In this document: piece by piece, positions 57,765-64,000 of the stretch
Layout: each line of letters begins with the position of its first letter
Numbering within the stretch: position 1 is the stretch's first letter
Origin: Chryseobacterium gleum
GTDB taxonomy: Bacteria > Bacteroidota > Bacteroidia > Flavobacteriales > Schleiferiaceae
Assembly (NCBI GenBank): GCA_945883565.1
Contig: CAMCXO010000001.1
Coordinates: forward strand, 146,421-210,420
Length of the DNA: 64,000 nucleotides
Direction of reading: 5' to 3'
Program-made: the position numbers and the translations under genes
Notes under the pieces: generated by a model
What the model was told of the DNA's origin: nothing
The model's input: only the letters and a program-made list of their open reading frames with translations
Databases searched by the model: none

Positions 57765-58386
57765 AATTATTCGAATACATCCGGATAACCCTTCAGAAAG
57801 ACAGCTGCTCCGAGTTCTTCAAGTATTGCAAGAAGGCGGTGTTATTATTGTACCTACCGATACAGTGTACAGCTTTGCCTGCGATTTGCTTCGACCAAAA
57901 GCCATAGAACGTATTGCGCGTATTAAGGGCCTAAAGCAAAAAGAATACGATTTTTCAATCATATTCAACGATTTAAGCCACTTAAGTCATTACACAAAGC
58001 CCATCGACAACTCTAGCTTCAAAGTGCTTAAACGTTGTCTTCCAGGACCATTTACATTTATATTGGAAGCCGGAAACGCCGTTCCCAAACTGTTTTACTC
58101 TTCTAAAAAAACCATCGGTATTCGAATTCCTTTGCACCCCACCCCAACCAAGTTGGTCGAAATGCTCGACCGTCCTTTGGTGGTAAGCTCAGTTCACGAC
58201 CCGGATGATGAGGTTTTGGAGTATGCCACCAATCCCGAACTTATTGATGAGAAATTTGGCAAACAGGTGGATTTAATTGTAGACGGCGGCTTAGGCGATA
58301 TTCACGCCAGTACTGTGGTTGACTTGCGCTCGGGAAGCCCAGAAATACTGCGCGAAGGAAAAGGCGATATTGCCCTTTTAGGATAA
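57757..58386 (+). CDS. YrdC/YciO-type threonylcarbamoyl-AMP synthase
   Basis: 209 aa of the Sua5/YciO/YrdC fold. It has GGVIIVPTDTVYSFACDL, RIKGLKQKEYDFSIIF-like substrate pocket, LPGPFTFILEA and KKTIGIRIPLHP. Members make threonylcarbamoyl-AMP for the t6A37 modification of tRNA; the length and sequence are closer to YciO, so its activity may differ from TsaC. I chose the ATG at 57757, which overlaps the transaldolase stop by 8 nt; an earlier ATG at 57718 lies inside that gene. Confidence 0.88.
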   Translation: MAEIIRIHPDNPSERQLLRVLQVLQEGGVIIVPTDTVYSFACDLLRPKAIERIARIKGLKQKEYDFSIIFNDLSHLSHYTKPIDNSSFKVLKRCLPGPFTFILEAGNAVPKLFYSSKKTIGIRIPLHPTPTKLVEMLDRPLVVSSVHDPDDEVLEYATNPELIDEKFGKQVDLIVDGGLGDIHASTVVDLRSGSPEILREGKGDIALLG

Positions 58387-58501
58387 TCAACCGTTTTTTA
58401 CCCCAAAAAACAACCCACAACCTTAGCTTAGTAAATCAATCTCCATACGTCTGCAAATGCCTTGCGTATGGCCTACTTTTGAATTAAATAAAGGTAACAT
58501 T

Positions 58502-59695
58502 ATGCCCGGAATGGATGTTTTTGGCGCCGAAGAGCGTCATGAAGTTAATCAGGTTTTAGACACCACCTGTTTGTTTCGTTACAACCACGAACACCTGCGA
58601 AACAACCATTGGAAAGCCCTGGAATTTGAGGCTGAAGTAAAGGCTTTTACAGGAGCCAAATTCGCCCACGCTGTAAGCAGCGGATCAACGGCAGTAGCCA
58701 CCGCCATGGCAGCCGCCGGTTTGGGTTTTGGAGATGAAATCATTGTTCCGCCTTTTACCTATATCGCCACCATTGAAGGGGTACTTTTGGGCGGTGGTTT
58801 GCCCGTTTTTGCTGAAGTAGACGACAACCTTTGCTTAACTGCCCAAAGCATAGAACAGGCCTTAAGCCCCAAAACCAAAGCGGTGATGCTGGTGCATATG
58901 TGCGGGGCTGCTGCCAATATGGACGAAATACTGGCTGTTTGCCAAAAACACCATTTGGTATTATTAGAAGACGCCGGCCAGGCACTTGGCGCTTTTTATA
59001 AAAACAAATCTGTTGGGCTTTTTGGCGTGGCAGGGGCCTACTCTTTTGATTTCTTTAAAATTGCAACCTGTGGCGAAGGTGGAGTTTGTGTAACCAATAA
59101 CGAAGATGTATACAACATTTTCCATCAGTTTAGCGACCACGGTCATAGCCATATTGGAAACAACCGGGGCATGGAAAGCCACCCCATTATTGGCACCAAC
59201 TACCGCATTAGTGAACTGCATGCCGCTGTTGGGCTTGCTCAAATGCGTAAAATACACGAAGTGAGAAGCGCCAATCGACACAACAAGGCCTTCTTAAAAA
59301 ACCAAATTCAAAACGCATTACCAGATATCGGTTTTAGACCCATGCCCGATGCAGAGGGAGATAGCGCTACCTTTTTAAATTTCTTCTTACCCAATCAGGC
59401 CTTGGCACTAAAAGCCGTTCAGCATTTGGCTGAAGCCGGCATAGGTGTTAATTATTGGTTCACCAATATGTACCACTTTATTAACCAGTGGGACCATTTG
59501 AAAAACCTGAAATCGCCTTTTAAAATGGCCATCCACCATTTGGGTGCTCCCCAAGACTATCAAAACTTACAATTGCCTCAAAGCCAACACAGCATAGGAC
59601 GCCTTATTTCTTTAGGCATTAAAGCCAATTGGAAACAAGATGAGCTTGAGCAGATTTCGAATAAAATGATAGACGCACTTCGTAAGTCGATTTAA
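58502..59695 (+). CDS. kdnA: Kdo8N aminotransferase, DegT family
   Basis: PLP enzyme predicted to aminate 8-oxo-Kdo to 8-amino-3,8-dideoxy-octulosonate (Kdo8N). The N-terminus MPGMDVFGAEERHEV and FRYNHEHLRNNHW resemble KdnA of Shewanella as I recall it. The PLP lysine is Lys186 in SFDFFKIATCGEGG. The ATG at 58502 is preferred because it matches that N-terminus; an ATG at 58457 would add 15 residues. It is immediately followed by kdnB, the oxidase that makes its substrate, which strongly supports the specific role over a generic sugar aminotransferase. Confidence 0.8.
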   Translation: MPGMDVFGAEERHEVNQVLDTTCLFRYNHEHLRNNHWKALEFEAEVKAFTGAKFAHAVSSGSTAVATAMAAAGLGFGDEIIVPPFTYIATIEGVLLGGGLPVFAEVDDNLCLTAQSIEQALSPKTKAVMLVHMCGAAANMDEILAVCQKHHLVLLEDAGQALGAFYKNKSVGLFGVAGAYSFDFFKIATCGEGGVCVTNNEDVYNIFHQFSDHGHSHIGNNRGMESHPIIGTNYRISELHAAVGLAQMRKIHEVRSANRHNKAFLKNQIQNALPDIGFRPMPDAEGDSATFLNFFLPNQALALKAVQHLAEAGIGVNYWFTNMYHFINQWDHLKNLKSPFKMAIHHLGAPQDYQNLQLPQSQHSIGRLISLGIKANWKQDELEQISNKMIDALRKSI

Positions 59696-60778
59696 ATGCA
59701 ACATAAAATTCTTCACAACATCGGCAAACTCGTTTTCGGACGGGGTTCTGTGGTTCAATCGGCTCAGATGTTAGAGCCCATTCGCCATAAAAATCAAGGT
59801 TTTATAGTATATGTCATCGACCATTACTTTAAAAACCATGAATTGCTTAACAAGCTCGACATAAGATCCGGCGACCAAGTATATTTCGAAGATTGTGATG
59901 TTTTGGAACCCACTACCGAACAGGTAGACCGACTACGCGATAATATTTTGAGTTTGCATGGCCTACCGGCAGGCGTGGTGGGCATTGGGGGCGGAAGCGT
60001 TCTCGACATTGCCAAAGCCCTTAGTCTCATGCTAACCAATGTCGGCAGCAGCTCCGAATATCAGGGGCTTAATTTGGTTAAAGTACCCGGCATTTTTCAC
60101 ATGGGCATCCCAACCATTTCAGGAACCGGAGCCGAATGCAGCACCACTGCAGTTTTGACCGGGCCAGTTAAAAAACTTGGACTTAAATGCGAATGGACCG
60201 TTTTCGACCAAATTGTGCTGGATCCTGAACTTACCCACAGCGTTCCGAAAAACCATTGGTTTTACACCGGTATGGATACTTACATTCACTGCATAGAAAG
60301 CGAAACAGGCATTCACAACAATGCTTTTTCACGGGCTTATGGTGAAGAAAGCCTCAAGCTTTGCCGCGAAATATTTTTGGGCGAACAAAGCGGTCAAAAC
60401 CCTGAAAATGACGATAAATTGATGATCGCCAGCCTTTTTGGCGGCCTTAGTTTAACTTATAGCGAAGTAGGTGTTTGCCACGCCCTTAGCTACGGTCTTT
60501 CCAAAATTCTAGGCTATCGGCACGGCTATGCCAACTGCATTGCGTTTAACCATTTAAGCGATTTCTATGGCGAGGCTGTAAATGAATTCAAAGCCATGGT
60601 TGAGCACCACCAAATAGATCTTCCTCAAAATTTAAGTCAGCACTGGAGCCACGAGCAAATTTCCGCTATGGCTGAAGTGTCATGGAACCTACCCCATATG
60701 TGGGTTCACGCTTTGGGTTACGATTGGCAAAGCAGAATCACCAAAACCGATATAGAGAACCTTTTTAGGCGACTGTGA
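59696..60778 (+). CDS. kdnB: Kdo 8-oxidase, iron-type alcohol dehydrogenase
   Basis: Group III alcohol dehydrogenase fold, predicted to oxidise C8 of Kdo to the aldehyde. The NAD(P)-binding GIGGGSVLDIAKA (about 96-108) and SGTGAECSTTAVLTGP are clear. Metal ligands are Asp194 and His198 (GMDTYIHCIES), His262 (VCHALS) and His276 (RHGYAN). The 360-aa sequence resembles KdnB of Shewanella. It starts directly after the kdnA stop. CMP transfer by KdsB and transfer by WaaA (34856) would place Kdo8N in LPS. This modification is linked to polymyxin resistance in Shewanella. Confidence 0.8.
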   Translation: MQHKILHNIGKLVFGRGSVVQSAQMLEPIRHKNQGFIVYVIDHYFKNHELLNKLDIRSGDQVYFEDCDVLEPTTEQVDRLRDNILSLHGLPAGVVGIGGGSVLDIAKALSLMLTNVGSSSEYQGLNLVKVPGIFHMGIPTISGTGAECSTTAVLTGPVKKLGLKCEWTVFDQIVLDPELTHSVPKNHWFYTGMDTYIHCIESETGIHNNAFSRAYGEESLKLCREIFLGEQSGQNPENDDKLMIASLFGGLSLTYSEVGVCHALSYGLSKILGYRHGYANCIAFNHLSDFYGEAVNEFKAMVEHHQIDLPQNLSQHWSHEQISAMAEVSWNLPHMWVHALGYDWQSRITKTDIENLFRRL

Positions 60779-60788
60779 TTATCTGCCC

Positions 60789-62396
60789 ATGAACGAATTC
60801 CATTGTCGCCATTTGCCCTATACCGAGACCGCTCAATTTTCTAAAATTGTACTGGACTATCTCGAGCAAAAACCCGAATTAAGGCCCTTATTTCAGTTTG
60901 AACCCCATTGGGAAGGCATGCAAAGCCAGGCCCTTTTAAGGCAATCGTATGCAGAAGCCGACCGGGCCTTATTGGTGGAGGTATTGCTCGAGCAAAACAG
61001 AGATTTACCAAATAACCAATTGGTATTAAGCCATATAGAAGCCCTTCGCTCAAGTCATACTTTCACCATCACCACCGGGCACCAGCTATGTGTATTTACT
61101 GGTCCCTTATACTTTTTATACAAAGTTGCGCATGTAATAAAGCTTTGTGCCGAAGCCAAAACAAGATGTCCCCACTTACATTGCGTTCCTGTTTTTTGGA
61201 TGGCCAGTGAAGACCACGATTTTGAAGAAGTGAACCATGTTAATGTGAGTGGTCAAAAGTTGAAGTGGAATAAAATCGCAAAGGGAGCCGTAGGCCGTTT
61301 GGATTTGGAGGGTCTGGAGGCTTTAATTGAAGATTTAAGCAAACACATCGGCAGTGGAAAACGACAGAACGAACTGATTACACTTTTTAAAGAAGCCTAC
61401 CAAGGAAGCCAAAACCTTTCGCAAGCCACTCGAAAACTGGTTCATGCCCTATTCGGACAAGAAGGTTTGGTTATTATAGACCCTGATGATAAGCGGCTAA
61501 AAGGGCTAATGGTAAACATTTTTGAAAAAGAACTTGTAGATCAGGCTGCCTTTAAAGCCTCCGCACCGGTACAAGGTTTATTAAATGCACGCTATGGGCA
61601 ACAAGCGCTTATTAGACCCATCAACCTTTTTTACTTAGACCAATCTCGCGAACGTCTCGAAGCCACCCCCAATGGGTTTACCACCACCGGTCAAAATGCC
61701 AAAACCTGGACCCAAGCCCAACTGCTTGAAGAACTGCGTCAACAGCCCGAAAGGTTTAGCCCGAATGTTATTTTAAGACCCCTATATCAAGAACGCATTT
61801 TACCCAATCTGGCTTATGTAGGCGGCGGTGGCGAATTGGCGTATTGGCTTCAACTAAAAGGCATTTTCGATTTTTTTGAAGTACCCTACCCTATTCTTGT
61901 TCTTCGAAACTCATTCATGTTTACCGAGGCATTCGCAGAAAAAACAAAACAAAAACTGCAACTAAGCGATGCCGACCTCTTTCGGAAACCCGAACAGGTG
62001 TTAAACCGCTTTATTGAAGAACACAGCACCGAAGATTTGCATTTGTTAGAAGCCAAAACGGCCTTAAACGGACTTTATCAAAAACTTATGGCCGAGGCCC
62101 TTCGTCTGCAAAACGGCATGCCCGGTGCTGTTGAAGCCGAGTTTAAACGCCAAAACCGCGGTCTCGTTCGCCTTCGGAAAAAACTCTTTAAGGCCGAAAA
62201 AAGAAAACATCAAGATCGACTCGAAAGTCTGGAAAAGCTACATAAAAGTCTATTTCCCAATGGCGTATTACAAGAACGCCACGCCAATTTTACAGACTTT
62301 TACCTGCTTTACGGCTCTGGGTTTTTAGAGGCCATACACCAATACAGTCGCCATTTAGATTCAGCTTTCTGTATTATTAGCCCCAAATATGATTGA
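60789..62396 (+). CDS. bshC: Bacillithiol biosynthesis cysteine-adding enzyme
   Basis: Putative ligase that adds cysteine to glucosaminyl-malate in the last step of bacillithiol synthesis. TITTGHQLCVFTGPLYFLYK and PVFWMASEDHDFEEVNHV are the family hallmarks in a Rossmann-like core, with a long helical coiled-coil region at about 420-500. The length of 535 aa is usual. BshA and BshB are not in the window. The stop overlaps the next gene by 8 nt. Confidence 0.95.
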   Translation: MNEFHCRHLPYTETAQFSKIVLDYLEQKPELRPLFQFEPHWEGMQSQALLRQSYAEADRALLVEVLLEQNRDLPNNQLVLSHIEALRSSHTFTITTGHQLCVFTGPLYFLYKVAHVIKLCAEAKTRCPHLHCVPVFWMASEDHDFEEVNHVNVSGQKLKWNKIAKGAVGRLDLEGLEALIEDLSKHIGSGKRQNELITLFKEAYQGSQNLSQATRKLVHALFGQEGLVIIDPDDKRLKGLMVNIFEKELVDQAAFKASAPVQGLLNARYGQQALIRPINLFYLDQSRERLEATPNGFTTTGQNAKTWTQAQLLEELRQQPERFSPNVILRPLYQERILPNLAYVGGGGELAYWLQLKGIFDFFEVPYPILVLRNSFMFTEAFAEKTKQKLQLSDADLFRKPEQVLNRFIEEHSTEDLHLLEAKTALNGLYQKLMAEALRLQNGMPGAVEAEFKRQNRGLVRLRKKLFKAEKRKHQDRLESLEKLHKSLFPNGVLQERHANFTDFYLLYGSGFLEAIHQYSRHLDSAFCIISPKYD

Positions 62397-63150
62397 TTGG
62401 CTGATATACTTTTTGGCTTTCGCGGCCAGTCTTTTAACCTTTTTTAGCGGTTTTGGGTTGGGCACTATCCTTACCCCCGTTTTCTTAATTGTCTTTCCGG
62501 TCGAAATCGCCCTGACCACCACTGCGTTGGTTCATTTTAGCAACAATGTATTCAAAATAGGTCTGCTCCACAGGCATATACACTGGCCCACCATTAAAGC
62601 CTTTGGACTGCCTGCCATTTTTGGTGCTTTTTTAGGCGTTTGGACGCTGAAGCAGCTGTCAGGACAGGCCATTTTAAACATTGCGGACTGGTGGCAAGTA
62701 CCGCCTTTAGAATTTGCTGTGGGCTTGATTATGGTGATTTTTGCCCTTTTTGAACTGCATCCTAAATTATCGTCCTATCGGATTCCTAACAGACTATTTA
62801 CCCTTGGTGGGTTTTTAAGTGGCTTTTTTGGCGGTTTGAGTGGGCACCAAGGCGCCCTAAGAAGCATGTTTTTGGTAAAAACCAATCTTGAGAAATCGGC
62901 ATTTGTGGCCACCGGAACCGGCATTTCGTTGTTTATTGACCTTACCCGAATTCCACTGTATTTCGTGCTTTTACAAAACAGTCACAGTCAAATTAATTGG
63001 GTTATGGTAGCAGGCGCTGCCCTTTCGGCCATGTCGGGCGCCCTTTTAGGAAACAAATTGCTTCACAAAATGAGTTTAAAAAGCTTGCATTACAGTGTTG
63101 GTCTTTTCATTTTGTTAATGGGTTTATGGCTTATAAGTGGGAAATTATAG
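62389..63150 (+). CDS. TauE/SafE family membrane permease
   Basis: 253 aa with seven or eight transmembrane helices in two repeats, including ASLLTFFSGFGLGTILTPVF near the N-terminus and FLSGFFGGLSGHQGALRS at the repeat boundary. The family (TSUP) exports sulfite, sulfoacetate or related anions. It follows bshC with an 8-nt overlap, so a link to sulfur metabolism is tempting but not shown. No terminator is obvious after it. Confidence 0.85.
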   Translation: MIDWLIYFLAFAASLLTFFSGFGLGTILTPVFLIVFPVEIALTTTALVHFSNNVFKIGLLHRHIHWPTIKAFGLPAIFGAFLGVWTLKQLSGQAILNIADWWQVPPLEFAVGLIMVIFALFELHPKLSSYRIPNRLFTLGGFLSGFFGGLSGHQGALRSMFLVKTNLEKSAFVATGTGISLFIDLTRIPLYFVLLQNSHSQINWVMVAGAALSAMSGALLGNKLLHKMSLKSLHYSVGLFILLMGLWLISGKL

Positions 63151-63260
63151 ATTGGTCCTGAGCTTTTTAGCTTAACAAATAAGGCTAAATGGCTCTTGCC
63201 TTAAAATCCGTTATAGTGTCGTTTTGGCTTTGGTATTTTTTCTATAGGTGGGGTGTTTTG

Positions 63261-63312
63261 GGAGCCTCAATTGCAGGCGCGGGGCTTGTTCCTTTTGGCT
63301 TGACCCAAAAGG
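63261..63312. repeat. Intergenic hairpin repeat, copy 1
   Basis: Contains CCTTTTGG and CCAAAAGG as an inverted repeat around CTTGAC, preceded by GCTTGTT. The same 28 bp recur at 63475-63504, and the upstream GCCTCAA ... GGCGC part also recurs with changes. I recognise the type as a common intergenic repeat in Bacteroidota, from memory. Confidence 0.65.
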
Positions 63313-63453
63313 ATGTTGTGAATACTGGCTTATTGAAAAATTCTAAGGCTATTCACAACATTCCCAGATATTATAATTGCTGGACCTTTTTGAAATCTGC
63401 GTCCTTCTGCGCAATCCGCGGGAAAAGGAAATCCCCCGCTGCTTAGTCTTAAG

Positions 63454-63504
63454 GGCGCCTCAAACGCTGGCGCAGGCTTGTTCCTTTTGGCTTGACCCAA
63501 AAGG
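63454..63504. repeat. Intergenic hairpin repeat, copy 2
   Basis: The second copy of the element at 63261-63312, in the same orientation about 190 bp downstream. The CCTTTTGG / CCAAAAGG core is identical in both copies; the left flank is diverged. Confidence 0.65.
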
Positions 63505-63625
63505 TCAAGGCCTGTTCAGCCTGTCGACTGTGCTCCATTGAAGAATTGCGGCCGGGCGAGCTCCTTTGTATAGGTCTTACCAAACATCATCTGCCGTTTC
63601 CCTGCCGCCATGCTGAAAGGGTAAA

Positions 63626-64000
63626 TTACATCAATCCGTTTTCTTTCAATATTTCCCTTATCCTTTCTTGAGTCAAATCGGTTATTTTAGAAAGAAGCTC
63701 TATGTCAAGCCCATTTTTGTAGCCATTAAGCAGCGTTTCAATCTTTCCTTCAATCTTTCCTTCAATTTTTCCTTCAATCTTTCCTTCTATCTTCCCTTCC
63801 TCTTTTCCTTTCTCAATGCCTTTCTCAATGCCCTTCTCAATGCCCTTCTCAATGCCTTTCTCAATGCCTTTCTCGATGCCTTCTACCAATCCTTCGGTGT
63901 AGGCCGATTCGTAAACCGAGTCGCTCAGTACTATCTGATCTTTGTATTTCTGATACGCTTTAAGCTCTTTTACGTTCATCTTCTCAAGCTTTAACTGTTC
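63626..64000 (-). CDS. Rpn/PD-(D/E)XK family protein, 3' end only
   Basis: The frame is open to the window edge, so the N-terminal nuclease domain is not seen. The visible 124 codons begin EQLKLEKMNVKELKAY and end QERIREILKENGLM, a C-terminus typical of Rpn/YhgA-like proteins of Bacteroidota, which are relatives of recombination-promoting nucleases. The middle is a low-complexity stretch: GIEK repeated six times, then GKEE and five GKIE units. The assignment depends on this tail and the KYQK-like segment; the missing part would settle it. Confidence 0.65.
   Translation of the reverse strand, partial: EQLKLEKMNVKELKAYQKYKDQIVLSDSVYESAYTEGLVEGIEKGIEKGIEKGIEKGIEKGIEKGKEEGKIEGKIEGKIEGKIEGKIETLLNGYKNGLDIELLSKITDLTQERIREILKENGLM
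63737..63880 (-). repeat. Twelve tandem 12-bp units in the Rpn-like gene
   Basis: Two families adjoin: six units of TTCAATCTTTCC type (63737-63808, the last two diverged) and six of TTTCTCAATGCC type (63809-63880) on the plus strand. Each unit encodes four residues (GKIE or GIEK), so gain or loss of units keeps the frame. Confidence 0.85.

Larger units (their letters stand above)
63151..63625. other. Intergenic region with repeated hairpin elements
   Basis: 475 bp without a convincing gene. It holds two copies of an inverted-repeat element (63261-63312 and 63454-63504) and between them a GC-rich stretch (63395-63445) with Cys/Gly-poor codons and a short stem. An 85-codon open frame at 63189-63446 crosses the repeats and is probably not a gene. 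Confidence 0.6.

Noticed and set aside
58457..58501. Longer start for kdnA
   Set aside because: The extra 15 residues have no counterpart in KdnA; MPGMDVFG at 58502 aligns with the family start and has an AAAGG-type upstream sequence.
63189..63446. 85-codon open frame downstream of the TauE gene
   Set aside because: It crosses the hairpin repeat element and a GC-rich repeat-like stretch, has no recognisable domain, and its composition is unlike neighbouring coding DNA.
63668..63994. 108-codon plus-strand frame made of Phe/Leu/Asn repeats
   Set aside because: It is the antisense of the 12-bp tandem repeats of the Rpn-like gene, whose GIEK/GKIE reading is the biologically typical one.

Overview
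The window is chromosomal DNA of a Bacteroidota bacterium, most likely of the Flavobacteriales/Cryomorphaceae type (inference). The evidence is a short RpoD without region 1.1, TonB-type barrels with carboxypeptidase-regulatory-like N-termini, an HU-CCDC81/SPOR protein, FadL-like barrels, a lipoprotein-type LptC, near absence of Shine-Dalgarno sites, frequent TTG starts, and a recurrent TAnnTT(T/C)G promoter-like octamer. I see no phage, plasmid, insertion sequence or transposase cassette, apart from the edge of an Rpn-family gene at the right end.

Layout. 0-3.5 kb: tyrosine catabolism (hmgA, hppD) and an HU/SPOR protein. 3.5-7.8 kb (minus): tRNA-Pro, accA, an EamA transporter, an LptG-like permease and tgt. 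7.9-12.6 kb (plus): glycosyltransferase, rsmG, prmC, ligA. 12.7-12.8 kb: two 36-bp direct repeats 30 bp apart, like a minimal CRISPR. 12.8-19 kb (minus): rpe, rpoD, pnp, rpsO, accD, class I aldolase. 19.3-23 kb: TonB-type receptor, pdhB, tRNA-Phe. 23-28.5 kb (plus): coaX, barrel protein, TPR protein, lptC, small membrane protein, CBS/CorC-type membrane protein. 28.5-34 kb (minus): a tightly packed nucleotide-sugar operon (DegT aminotransferase, ugd, uxs, galE, rfbB). 34-36 kb (plus): barrel protein and waaA. 36-42.7 kb (minus): DUF3050, rnr, DUF58, ppc. 42.9-46.4 kb (plus): topA and a degenerate arginase-family protein. 46.4-49 kb (minus): rpsT, tRNA-Glu, an unknown protein, proS. 49-54.6 kb (plus): low-complexity lipoprotein, FadL-like barrel, large barrel receptor. 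54.6-63.2 kb (plus): dnaX split by an A10 slippery site, M15 peptidase, transaldolase, YrdC-type synthase, kdnA-kdnB, bshC and a TauE permease. 63.2-64 kb: intergenic repeats and the 3' end of an Rpn-family gene with 12-bp tandem repeats.

How the genes fit together. AccA and AccD, encoded 12 kb apart, form the acetyl-CoA carboxyltransferase. Ugd, Uxs, GalE and RfbB supply UDP-GlcA, UDP-xylose, UDP-Gal and dTDP-4-keto-6-deoxyglucose for surface polysaccharide. WaaA, LptC and the LptG-like permease build and export LPS. KdnA/KdnB probably convert Kdo to its 8-amino form, which would change the sugar WaaA or downstream enzymes handle. BshC points to bacillithiol as the low-molecular-weight thiol.

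Most notable observations: (1) dnaX is broken into two frames at GAA-AAA-AAA-AAG, with the short product in frame 0 and the tau tail in the -1 frame; (2) an orphan CRISPR-like repeat pair lies against the rpe stop codon; (3) a kdnA-kdnB pair; (4) an arginase-fold protein has lost most metal ligands; (5) a promoter octamer sits only 4-5 nt before several start codons, suggesting leaderless or nearly leaderless mRNAs.
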